Positions 32,636 to 39,173 of a stretch of 39,173 nt of DNA are shown here, one piece after another. Position 1 is the first letter of the stretch. Each line of letters starts with the position of its first letter. Source of the DNA: an uncultured Actinomyces sp. (GTDB taxonomy: Bacteria; Actinomycetota; Actinomycetes; Actinomycetales; Actinomycetaceae); assembly GCA_900541895.1 (NCBI GenBank), contig UWSI01000017.1, positions 1 to 39,173 on the forward strand, in the 5' to 3' direction. A program made the position numbers and the translations under genes. The notes below the pieces were generated by a model. It was not told where the DNA came from and did not search any database. It was given only the letters and a program-made list of their open reading frames with translations.

Positions 32636-34633
32636 TTAGAGGTTTTCGATGTCAAGACTGACGGGTACCTTCGCGTTTAGCTTCCAGACCTGTGAGTAGA
32701 AGCTGAGTTCACTTTCCCATGAATCCTTGATGTTTGCTGCTGAACGGAATCCGTGGCCTTCACCCGGGTAGAGCCGCAAAGCCACTGGACGGCCGCTGTC
32801 ACGGAGGGCCTTGAACATGGACTCTGCTTGAGAAGGAGGAACGACCTTATCCTCGGTGCCCTGCAGCAATAGGAGTGGTGCATGGATCTGATCGACCTTG
32901 TTGATCGGCGAGCGTTCGGCCCAGACCGGATCTGAAAGATCATCCGAACCAATGAGGAATTGGTCGTAGTGTGACTCGAACTTATGGGTCGTTGCATCGA
33001 GCAGCTTCAGGTCACCAATACCGAAGAGCGAGGTTCCAGCGGTGAAAACATCACTGTCAGCAAGGGCAGACAAAACCGTATAACCACCCGAGGAACGCCC
33101 CCTGATTGCAATGCGCTCAGGATCAGCTAGTCCTTGGGAAACTAAGTACTGTGCCCCTTCGGCGCAATCTTGCACATCAAGGACACCCCAGTGCCCATTA
33201 AGGCGCTGGCGGTACTTCCGACCGTAGCCAGTTGACCCGCGGTAATTGACATCAAGGAAGGCAAATCCGCGAGAGGTCCAGTATTGGACAGCAATTGATA
33301 GTCCTGGACGGGCAGAGGAAGTTGGACCTCCGTGCACATTAACGAGGAGCGGAGGAAGGGAGCCCTCGGGAGCGGTGAACTCGGGGTTCTTTGGCGCGTA
33401 GTAGAAACCGTGAACAGTCTCTCCGTCGCTGCTGGTCCATGAAACCGCTTGTGCAACTGAAATCAGATCATCGCTCAGGTGCTCTTGAGAGGAAGATCGG
33501 AGTACTCGAGATGCCCCACCAGAAACCTCAACGATTGCGGGCTCGTGGGTTGCAGAGTCCGCAAGGGTCACAACACGGCCTTCGTAGCAGGCAACATTTC
33601 CAGTCGGCCACCACGGCGTACGCCACTCTTCGCACATGCCGTTATCCAGGCGAACAGTGCCCAGATGCCACGTCCCGTTCTCGGCCCATGAGCAAATGAG
33701 GTTTTCGTAGTCGAAGTTATCGTAGGAGTGAAGGCCAAGCTGCCAATGCGGATGCGAGAATGCGCGCACGCTGGGGTGCAAGGGGCGTGTACGAAGGCGC
33801 GTCATCCAGGCGAATTGATCTTCATCATCGTTCCACTGGAATCCCTCTGTGCGATAGAGGTTCGCCCAACCGGAGGAGTCATCGATGTGGATCAGGTCCC
33901 CGTTAAGAGTCCACCGTGGTTCATAAACGCAGACCTCTGGCTTATCGACCAAAATCAACGATGCTGCGATCTTCCCCTCGAAATCCAGTGAGCCAACGTG
34001 TAGGGCGGAGCGTGTCCATGCCATGTTGGGGTGGTTCCATGAAAGCCAAGCGAGCTTGGTTCCATCGGGACTCAAGGTTGGGGATGAGACAAAGTCAGAT
34101 CCACCAAAAATCGGGATGATTTCGAAAGCATTGCGCGCTGCGCGTCCATCCAGGGGAATTGCGACAAGGGAGTTGACTGGTTCGCCGGGATTCGAATGAT
34201 CCTCTGCTACCGCGTAAACCAAACCGCGAACGTCGGCGATTTCGAAGTCACCGTAGCGAACTTTGCCCAAAGGAGTGAGCGGAACCAACTGACGCCTCGG
34301 ATCGCGGGTGTTAAAGGCGTAGACACGACCGTCGAAGCCATCAGAAAAGACGATGAAGCCGTCAGAAACTGCGTATGCTCGTCCGCCGTACTCGTGAACA
34401 CGAGTACGGACGTCAGGCAGACGGATACCATCGATGAGCGGAAGAACTTCGGAGATTTGCCCCATCGAATCCGCGCGCAGAAGAGTATTTCGACCGTTAT
34501 CGCGGGGGTTACCTTCAACCCAGTAGGTATCGGTTTCGTCGACGCGAACCTGTGACAGCTGCACTGATGTCTGAGTGTAGGAATCGGCTTCGACCGGAGA
34601 GTCCCACTGCCCATACGGACGTTGCACGCTCAT
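32636..34633 (-). CDS. S9 family prolyl oligopeptidase-like serine peptidase
   Basis: A 665-residue peptidase with an N-terminal beta-propeller (WD40-like PD40 repeats, for example FVSSPTLSPDGTKLAWLSW) and a C-terminal alpha/beta-hydrolase. The catalytic triad is in GRSSGGYT (Ser514), LLQGTEDKVVPP (Asp) and YPGEGHGF (His). The oxyanion block is VNVHGGPTSSARPG. There is no signal peptide, so it should cut short peptides in the cytoplasm, as acylaminoacyl peptidases and dipeptidyl peptidases do. ATG at 34633 has AAGGAG 5 nt upstream; an 8-codon upstream extension contains that site. A possible -10 (TAGAAT on the minus strand, 34672-34677) lies about 40 nt upstream. Confidence 0.92.
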   Translation of the reverse strand: MSVQRPYGQWDSPVEADSYTQTSVQLSQVRVDETDTYWVEGNPRDNGRNTLLRADSMGQISEVLPLIDGIRLPDVRTRVHEYGGRAYAVSDGFIVFSDGFDGRVYAFNTRDPRRQLVPLTPLGKVRYGDFEIADVRGLVYAVAEDHSNPGEPVNSLVAIPLDGRAARNAFEIIPIFGGSDFVSSPTLSPDGTKLAWLSWNHPNMAWTRSALHVGSLDFEGKIAASLILVDKPEVCVYEPRWTLNGDLIHIDDSSGWANLYRTEGFQWNDDEDQFAWMTRLRTRPLHPSVRAFSHPHWQLGLHSYDNFDYENLICSWAENGTWHLGTVRLDNGMCEEWRTPWWPTGNVACYEGRVVTLADSATHEPAIVEVSGGASRVLRSSSQEHLSDDLISVAQAVSWTSSDGETVHGFYYAPKNPEFTAPEGSLPPLLVNVHGGPTSSARPGLSIAVQYWTSRGFAFLDVNYRGSTGYGRKYRQRLNGHWGVLDVQDCAEGAQYLVSQGLADPERIAIRGRSSGGYTVLSALADSDVFTAGTSLFGIGDLKLLDATTHKFESHYDQFLIGSDDLSDPVWAERSPINKVDQIHAPLLLLQGTEDKVVPPSQAESMFKALRDSGRPVALRLYPGEGHGFRSAANIKDSWESELSFYSQVWKLNAKVPVSLDIENL

Positions 34634-34769
34634 CGTGTCTCCTTCTCTATACGTCAAGTCGTCGCACCTTCATTCTAATTCCTGCATTGATTACGTGCTT
34701 TGAAGTCCGATCGCACTGCACACTCGTCCTCTTCGCGCGCATCGTTCGGCTCATCAGCCACCATGACAC

Positions 34770-34775
34770 TAGAAT
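34770..34775 (+). promoter_or_regulatory. Candidate -10 of a leaderless dxs transcript
   Basis: TAGAAT lies 7 nt before the ATG at 34783. The spacer is a CT repeat with no Shine-Dalgarno. A weak TTCGGC (34745-34750) is 19 nt upstream. Confidence 0.45.
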
Positions 34776-34782
34776 CTCTCTC

Positions 34783-36690
34783 ATGACCCATGCCCAAAAT
34801 CAGCCCTCTTTATTGAGTACGATTTCTTCGCCCAGTGACCTGAGGCGTATTCCAGCGGCAGAAATGGACGACTTAGCGGCGCAGATCCGCGCAAAGCTCA
34901 TCGAAGATGTCTCAAAGACAGGCGGGCACCTTGGGCCGAATTTGGGCGTTGTTGAATTGACTATTGCTCTTCACCGTGTTTTCCGTTCACCTGCAGATAC
35001 GATCGTCTTTGATACTGGTCATCAGACTTACGTTCACAAATTGCTGACAGGACGCCAAGACTTTTCAAAGCTTCGACAAGAAGGGGGCCTATCGGGATAT
35101 CCCAGTCGAGAAGAATCCGTCCACGATGTTCTTGAAAACTCACACGCATCTTCATCCCTTTCGTGGGTTGATGGTATTTCCCGCGAAAAATCTCGACGCG
35201 GTGATCCGACATGGACGATTGGCATCATTGGTGATGGTGCATTGACAGGTGGGATGGCATGGGAAGCATTAAACAATATTGCTTCCGATCACAAGCGACG
35301 CGCAATCATTATTGTCAACGACAACGGGCGCTCCTACGCACCAACTATTGGTGCTGTAGCTCGCCATCTTGATCTTCTGCGTTCTTCGCGAAATTACGAA
35401 AAGGCGCTGTCATGGGGTAAACGGACTCTCATGAATTTTGGGGAACCTGGACGCGCAACATACGGAGCACTTCACGGCCTCAAAAGCGGTATTAAAGATG
35501 CGCTTATCCCACAGGCGATGTTTGAGGACCTCGGATTGAAGTATCTCGGACCTGTTAACGGCCATGATATTGCCGCTATGGAAGAGATCTTTAATCGTGC
35601 ACGAGCCTTGCATGAACCCGTCCTGATCCATGTCATGACGCAGAAAGGACGGGGCTACACCCCCGCGGAAGAAGACATCGCAGATCGATTCCACGCAGTG
35701 GGGAAGATCCATCCGGAAACCGGACTTCCTATCGCGCCAGCACGTTTTGCTTGGACCAGTGTGTTTGCTGACGAGATTCGTCAGATTGCACATGAACGCG
35801 AAGATATTGTGGGCCTAACTGCTGCGATGTTGCTGCCTGTTGGTCTTGGCCCCTTCAAGGACGATTTTCCTTCGCGCGTGGTTGATGTAGGGATTGCAGA
35901 ACAGCATGCGGTTGCCGCCGCCGCTGGAATGGCTTTCGCTGGAGCGCACCCGGTTTTTGCGGTGTACGCGACCTTCCTGAATCGAGCATTTGATCAAATC
36001 CTTATGGATGTTGGGCTTCACCACTGCGGCGTAACCTTTGTTCTTGATCGGGCCGGAATTACTGGTGATGACGGAGCATCCCACAATGGAATGTGGGATA
36101 TTTCGATGCTGAATTCCGTTCCTGGCTTACGCCTTGCCGCCCCGCGTGATGAGGCGACGCTACGCGAAGAATTGCGCGAAGCCGTAGCGGTAGATGATGC
36201 GCCGACAGTTCTTCGTTATCCGAAGGGTGCTTTGACTGATCCTATTGTTCAGCTTCGTCGTGTGGATGGCTGCGATGTCCTCAAAGACTGGGATGAGGGC
36301 ACTGAAGCCTCAAAGGTCTGCATCGTTGCCTTGGGCTCGATGGTCCCAGCTGCCATGGAAGCAGCCGCTCTTCTTGAGAATGATGGCTTGGCTAGCGTGC
36401 GCGTGGTCGATCCCCGCTGGGCTCTTCCAGTTCCCGAGGCCTTGGTTGGCCTAGTCGAAGGAGCTGAGCTTGTGCTCAGCGTCGAGGATGGCTTAGTTGA
36501 TGGCGGATTTGGGTGGTCGCTGCGTGATCTGCTTTCTTCGAATGCATTGACGCGCTCGATCCCAGTCGTCACTGCCGGTATCCCAAAGGAATTTCTTCAG
36601 CAGGCAAGCCGCGCGAGCATTGTCGCGGCCCTTGATCTTCATGCACAGGGCCTGAGTGAAAGGATTCGTCACGCTCTAGCGGGAGAGTAG
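34783..36690 (+). CDS. dxs: 1-deoxy-D-xylulose-5-phosphate synthase
   Basis: A 635-residue thiamine-diphosphate enzyme that condenses pyruvate and glyceraldehyde 3-phosphate, the first step of the MEP isoprenoid pathway. The N-terminal domain has GGHLGPNLGVVELTIALH, the TPP motif GDGALTGGMAWEALNN and an FxxxGHxD-like interdomain segment (YLGPVNGHD). The pyrimidine domain has DVGIAEQHAVAAAAGMA and DRAGITGDDGASHNG. The transketolase C-terminal domain is complete. The start is ATG at 34783; the open frame continues 77 codons upstream across the peptidase promoter region but that part is not Dxs-like. Its 3' end overlaps convergent RNase D by 15 bp. Confidence 0.96.
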   Translation: MTHAQNQPSLLSTISSPSDLRRIPAAEMDDLAAQIRAKLIEDVSKTGGHLGPNLGVVELTIALHRVFRSPADTIVFDTGHQTYVHKLLTGRQDFSKLRQEGGLSGYPSREESVHDVLENSHASSSLSWVDGISREKSRRGDPTWTIGIIGDGALTGGMAWEALNNIASDHKRRAIIIVNDNGRSYAPTIGAVARHLDLLRSSRNYEKALSWGKRTLMNFGEPGRATYGALHGLKSGIKDALIPQAMFEDLGLKYLGPVNGHDIAAMEEIFNRARALHEPVLIHVMTQKGRGYTPAEEDIADRFHAVGKIHPETGLPIAPARFAWTSVFADEIRQIAHEREDIVGLTAAMLLPVGLGPFKDDFPSRVVDVGIAEQHAVAAAAGMAFAGAHPVFAVYATFLNRAFDQILMDVGLHHCGVTFVLDRAGITGDDGASHNGMWDISMLNSVPGLRLAAPRDEATLREELREAVAVDDAPTVLRYPKGALTDPIVQLRRVDGCDVLKDWDEGTEASKVCIVALGSMVPAAMEAAALLENDGLASVRVVDPRWALPVPEALVGLVEGAELVLSVEDGLVDGGFGWSLRDLLSSNALTRSIPVVTAGIPKEFLQQASRASIVAALDLHAQGLSERIRHALAGE

Positions 36691-37914
36691 ATCGCTCAGG
36701 GCAATGGTCATCAACGAGATCTGCCAGGGGCGTGCACCCTGCGCGGTAAGGAAATCATCGACAGTCATTCCCAATCCCTGTTGGGTGTGCTCCCAAGCCA
36801 ATGCGCGTTGAACCCGTGGTTCAAGAACGATTTCCGGACTAATTTCTAGTGTTTCTGCTTGCTTCGCAACGGCCTCGCGTACCTCAAGAAGAAGCTCATG
36901 CGCTTCGGCATGGATACGTTGCCAATGCCTGACACTGGGAGTATGCCCGTCGTCTTCCGTCCGATGTCGCGGTGGAAGTTGGTTTTCTGGAAGGGCTAGT
37001 GCACGACTGACGGCGTCGAGGAAGCGCTGCGCGTAACGTCGGGCCTGAGGCGAACGAAATTCGGCAATCGAAAGAAGATTGTGGCGTGTCCTCGGCGGAC
37101 GTTGCGCGGCGTGGATAATTCCGCTGTTTCGCACCAAGCGTCCGGGAGCAAGATCAATCTCGTGTGCAATCGCATCACGTTCGATCCAAAGCTCACGTGC
37201 GATCGCTAGTGCTCGTTTGGAGGTCAACTTGCCAATGCCGGAGATTGAACGCCAACGATCCTTTTTCGGTGAAGGAGGGGCGGCCTCGGCAATATGCGAA
37301 AACTCCTGTTCTGCCCACGAGATACGGTCAAGGTTGTCCAAGCGCTTTTCAAGGGAATCTTTAAGAGCAGTCAGAAGCTCGACATCAAGAACCGCATATC
37401 GCAGCCAATCCTTTGGAAGGGGGCGTACCGACCAATTCGAGGCTTGGTGGTCTTTGACAAGTGTCAGTCCCAAGACTTGCTCACAAACTGCAGAGAGTCC
37501 GAAGTGGGTCATCCCCAGTAAGCGTGATGCGACTTGCGTATCAAACAGAGCTGGAATTTCCAGGCCAAGCTCACGTAGATTCGGGAGATCTTGAGAAGCG
37601 TCGTGCAGAATCCATGTCGAGTTCATGCTTGCTTGAAGGCACTCAAGGTGGGGGAGAACCGCGGTGTCGATCAGGAAGGAGCCGACATCCTCGCGTCGCA
37701 GCTGGAGGAGATAGGGCGAAGAGCCATAGCGAAAGCCTTGAGCCCGCTCGACATCCACTGCAACCGGAAGGGAAGAAGCTGAGAGGTCCTGTACAGCCTG
37801 TTCCAAAGCACTATGAGTGTCGATAATTTCTGGGATTCCTTCGCGAGGGAAAGCGATGAGCTCGGGGTCCTCGTTGTCTCCCACGGCGATGCCGTAGGGA
37901 TTTTCAATGAGCAC
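36676..37914 (-). CDS. rnd: Ribonuclease D (DEDD exonuclease with HRDC domain)
   Basis: A 412-residue 3'-5' exoribonuclease family member used in tRNA 3'-end maturation. The exonuclease domain has the DEDD residues in LPVAVDVERA (motif I), ILHDASQDLPNL (motif II) and YAVLDVELLTAL (motif III, Tyr form). An HRDC domain follows at about residues 215-300 (WRSISGIGKLTSKRALAIARELW). The C-terminal helical part is typical of actinobacterial members (Rv2681-like). The GTG start at 37914 is 3 nt after the DUF3000 stop, with AAAGGG 8 nt upstream, so it is translated from the same message. Confidence 0.93.
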   Translation of the reverse strand: MLIENPYGIAVGDNEDPELIAFPREGIPEIIDTHSALEQAVQDLSASSLPVAVDVERAQGFRYGSSPYLLQLRREDVGSFLIDTAVLPHLECLQASMNSTWILHDASQDLPNLRELGLEIPALFDTQVASRLLGMTHFGLSAVCEQVLGLTLVKDHQASNWSVRPLPKDWLRYAVLDVELLTALKDSLEKRLDNLDRISWAEQEFSHIAEAAPPSPKKDRWRSISGIGKLTSKRALAIARELWIERDAIAHEIDLAPGRLVRNSGIIHAAQRPPRTRHNLLSIAEFRSPQARRYAQRFLDAVSRALALPENQLPPRHRTEDDGHTPSVRHWQRIHAEAHELLLEVREAVAKQAETLEISPEIVLEPRVQRALAWEHTQQGLGMTVDDFLTAQGARPWQISLMTIALSDLLSR

Positions 37915-37917
37915 GTT

Positions 37918-38466
37918 CTATGCCCTTTCAAGGAATCGTTGATTTTCAACACCGGCGATCCGACACATGAGATCTTGCCACGCCAGAAGGTGCTCGCCAA
38001 TCCAGGGCGTATTTGGTGTGAGTGACACACGAATCTCAACAGCGAGTGTCGACCCCATGAGGATCAGGCCTCCAAAAGATTCGCTCACTTCTTTGCTCAC
38101 AGTGCCCGTCAGGTCATGGAAGCCTGCGCCGCGCTCTTCAAGACAGTCGTGAGTCCAGTTCCACAGTGCTTCAGAAAGAAGGGGATCGGAACTCATATCA
38201 GCATCAATTTGCGCACGGAGCTGTGCGACAAGACGGAATGGCCCGTTCCAGCCCATTTGTCCGTTGGGATCGTGGAGGATGACAAAACGACCGAAAGCAA
38301 GGGCTTCGTCGTGGGCAGTTTGTGTTGTGCGAAGTGCAAGTGCAGCAGTGAAAGGAGCAAGCGCGCGCGGGGCGGGAACTTCCTCAATTTCGACGTGAGG
38401 ATGAACAGCACTGCGTAACGACAAGAGTGCTGTTCGAAAATCCTCGGGTGGTGCCACTTCGATCAC
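37918..38466 (-). CDS. DUF3000 family protein
   Basis: A roughly 182-residue actinobacterial protein of unknown function. Family features are visible: PAPRALAPFTAALAL, FGRFVILHDPNGQMGWNGPFRLV, and a C-terminal GTVSKEVSESFGGL with EIRVSLTPNTPW. The open frame reaches a GTG at 38550, but its first 28 codons are His/Arg-rich and unlike the family. I therefore prefer GTG at 38466, which has TAAAGT (38474-38479, minus strand) 7 nt upstream and may be leaderless. The start remains uncertain. It is in an operon with RNase D, as in the Rv2680-Rv2681 order. Confidence 0.85.
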   Translation of the reverse strand: MIEVAPPEDFRTALLSLRSAVHPHVEIEEVPAPRALAPFTAALALRTTQTAHDEALAFGRFVILHDPNGQMGWNGPFRLVAQLRAQIDADMSSDPLLSEALWNWTHDCLEERGAGFHDLTGTVSKEVSESFGGLILMGSTLAVEIRVSLTPNTPWIGEHLLAWQDLMCRIAGVENQRFLERA

Positions 38467-38561
38467 GTCCTCGACTTTATGAGTCCGTTTTATCTGGCAG
38501 TGGAAGGCGCGCCGCCGTGCGGTGAAAAAATCGGGTGTGAGCGGGGACACGCCGTCTTGAT

Positions 38562-38591
38562 TTGTGTTCCAGGTGCAAACCCTGTTAGCCT
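38562..38591 (+). promoter_or_regulatory. Candidate promoter of the tRNA cluster
   Basis: TTGTGT (38562-38567) and TAGCCT (38586-38591) are 18 nt apart and about 38 nt upstream of the first tRNA. Confidence 0.5.
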
Positions 38592-38604
38592 TTCATCCGT
38601 TGCG

Positions 38605-38622
38605 AAACCGTTCAGGCGGTTT
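38605..38622 (+). other. Leader hairpin before the first tRNA
   Basis: AAACCG and CGGTTT form a 6-bp stem with a 6-nt loop, ending 6 nt before the first tRNA. It could shape the precursor for RNase P or other processing. Confidence 0.4.
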
Positions 38623-38628
38623 GATAAC

Positions 38629-38701
38629 GCGGATGTGGCTCAGTTGGTAGAGCATCACCTTGCCAAGGTGAGGGTCGCGGGTTCGAGTCCCGTCATCCGC
38701 T
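38629..38701 (+). tRNA. tRNA-Gly (GCC), copy 1
   Basis: A 73-nt cloverleaf with acceptor GCGGATG/CATCCGC, anticodon loop TTGCCAA (GCC), and T-loop TTCGAGT. CCA is not encoded. It is identical to the copy at 38824-38896. Confidence 0.98.
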
Positions 38702-38702
38702 C

Positions 38703-38774
38703 GGGCGATTGGCGCAGTGGTAGCGCGCTTCCCTGACACGGAAGAGGTCACTGGTTCGAACCCAGTATCGCCCA
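38703..38774 (+). tRNA. tRNA-Val (GAC)
   Basis: A 72-nt cloverleaf with acceptor GGGCGAT/ATCGCCC, anticodon stem CTTCC/GGAAG and loop CTGACAC (GAC). CCA is not encoded. It starts 1 nt after tRNA-Gly, so the two must be cut from one precursor. Confidence 0.98.
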
Positions 38775-38776
38775 CT

Positions 38777-38820
38777 GTCGTTATCTAACGACGGACAAGG
38801 CCCCAGTCCGATAGGGACTG
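38777..38820 (+). other. Two spacer hairpins between tRNA-Val and the second tRNA-Gly
   Basis: GTCGTTA and TAACGAC (38777-38792, 2-nt gap, so the central pairs must open) are followed by CAGTCC and GGACTG (38804-38820, 5-nt loop). They lie in the 49-nt spacer and may guide precursor cleavage or act as a weak terminator. Confidence 0.4.
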
Positions 38821-38823
38821 AGT

Positions 38824-38896
38824 GCGGATGTGGCTCAGTTGGTAGAGCATCACCTTGCCAAGGTGAGGGTCGCGGGTTCGAGTCCCGTCATCCGCT
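38824..38896 (+). tRNA. tRNA-Gly (GCC), copy 2
   Basis: Same 73 nt as copy 1, with acceptor GCGGATG and anticodon GCC. CCA is not encoded. Two exact copies suggest recent duplication or conversion and high demand for GGC/GGU codons. Confidence 0.98.
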
Positions 38897-38934
38897 CTAA
38901 CCTTCCGAAAATCCTTGAGGTTGAGGTTGGATAG

Positions 38935-39005
38935 GGTGGGTTGGCCGAGAGGCGAGGCAGCGGCCTGCAAAGCCGTATACACCGGTTCGAATCCGGTACC
39001 CACCT
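38935..39005 (+). tRNA. tRNA-Cys (GCA)
   Basis: A 71-nt cloverleaf with acceptor GGTGGGT/ACCCACC, anticodon loop CTGCAAA (GCA), T-loop TTCGAAT and discriminator T (U73), as expected for tRNA-Cys. CCA is not encoded. Confidence 0.97.
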
Positions 39006-39006
39006 C

Positions 39007-39078
39007 GGGCGATTGGCGCAGGGGTAGCGCGCTTCCTTCACACGGAAGAGGTCACTGGTTCGATCCCAGTATCGCCCA
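39007..39078 (+). tRNA. tRNA-Val (CAC)
   Basis: A 72-nt cloverleaf with anticodon loop TTCACAC (CAC). It differs from tRNA-Val (GAC) at only four positions: one in the D-loop, position 32, anticodon base 34, and one in the T-loop. It starts 1 nt after tRNA-Cys. Confidence 0.97.
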
Positions 39079-39111
39079 CGGAAATTTTAAAACGCTCTGG
39101 CGAATGTCGAT

Positions 39112-39140
39112 TTGTGACTGGCGTCCATGCGTGTTAGAGT
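39112..39140 (+). promoter_or_regulatory. Candidate promoter running out of the window
   Basis: TTGTGA (39112-39117) and TAGAGT (39135-39140) are 17 nt apart. Just downstream AAGCC/GGCTT flanks a CAAAGCTTTG palindrome (39145-39164). The gene it serves is beyond the window end. Confidence 0.5.
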
Positions 39141-39173
39141 TTCCAAGCCGCAAAGCTTTGGCTTTGTGAGTCA

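Noticed and set aside
34552..34782. An N-terminal extension of Dxs by 77 residues
   Set aside because: The extension overlaps the peptidase gene and promoter region, is unlike Dxs, and the ATG at 34783 begins a normal-length protein with a -10 hexamer placed for leaderless transcription.
38467..38550. The first 28 codons of the longest DUF3000 frame
   Set aside because: His/Arg-rich and unlike the family, with no ribosome site at GTG 38550; kept as an alternative start only.
38593..39041. Minus-strand frames with DGTRTRDPHLGKVMLYQLSHIR-like peptides
   Set aside because: These are the well-known spurious translations of the antisense of tRNA genes; they coincide exactly with the Gly, Val and Cys tRNAs.

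Overview
The window looks like chromosomal DNA from a Gram-positive actinobacterium of moderate GC, most likely an Actinomycetaceae-type organism (inference). It carries several families largely confined to Actinobacteria: DUF3000, DUF3159, DUF3710, DUF4193, DUF5998, SepH, the CeoB/CeoC pair and the ImuA'/ImuB/DnaE2 mutasome. Genes are tightly packed and often overlap. No intergenic stretch exceeds 300 bases; the longest are about 190 bp (3208-3398), 172 bp (25620-25791) and 149 bp (34634-34782). I see no insertion sequence, prophage or CRISPR array.

Layout. 42-3207 (minus): lpd-sucB, the E3 and E2 components of a 2-oxoacid dehydrogenase. 3399-4925: a small membrane protein, then ybhB-trmL on the other strand. 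5018-13589 (plus): an SOS mutagenesis block of imuA', imuB, a SWIM/SNF2 helicase and dnaE2. It has one LexA-type box before imuA' and a perfect one before dnaE2. 13599-18715 (minus): yhhQ-tgt (queuosine precursor uptake and tRNA insertion), then fadD and an AI-2E-type membrane protein. 18809-20419: an ABC-F ATPase. 20451-22916 (minus): a ParC/GyrA-type topoisomerase subunit. 22983-25619: DUF5998, a phosphodiesterase and, convergently, sepH. 25792-27788: DUF4193, DUF3710, an OB-fold protein and DUF3159. 27801-31250: ceoB-ceoC diverging from a KimA-like potassium permease. 31265-38550: a TRAM-type RNA methyltransferase, an S9 peptidase, dxs, RNase D and DUF3000. 38629-39078: five tRNAs (Gly-Val-Gly-Cys-Val).

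How the genes work together. The mutasome is the most distinctive unit. ImuA' and ImuB are the accessory subunits that bring the error-prone DnaE2 polymerase to damaged DNA. Here a SWIM/SNF2 ATPase gene lies 8 bp behind imuB, inside the same SOS-controlled unit. ImuB has lost the usual glutamine and glycine of its sliding-clamp motif, and ImuA' is short. The interval from RNase D to DUF4193 resembles the Mycobacterium tuberculosis Rv2680-Rv2699c neighbourhood as I remember it, but dut is absent at the expected place.

A feature that recurs across the window is a -10-like hexamer (mostly TANNNT) exactly 6 or 7 nt before an annotated start codon with no Shine-Dalgarno sequence. It occurs before dnaE2, the ABC-F gene, parC, the DUF5998 gene, the DUF3710 gene, ceoB, the KimA-like gene and dxs, and possibly the DUF3000 gene. 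This predicts leaderless transcripts. Other genes, such as lpd, sucB, sepH, fadD, the DUF4193 gene and the S9 peptidase gene, have clear Shine-Dalgarno sites.
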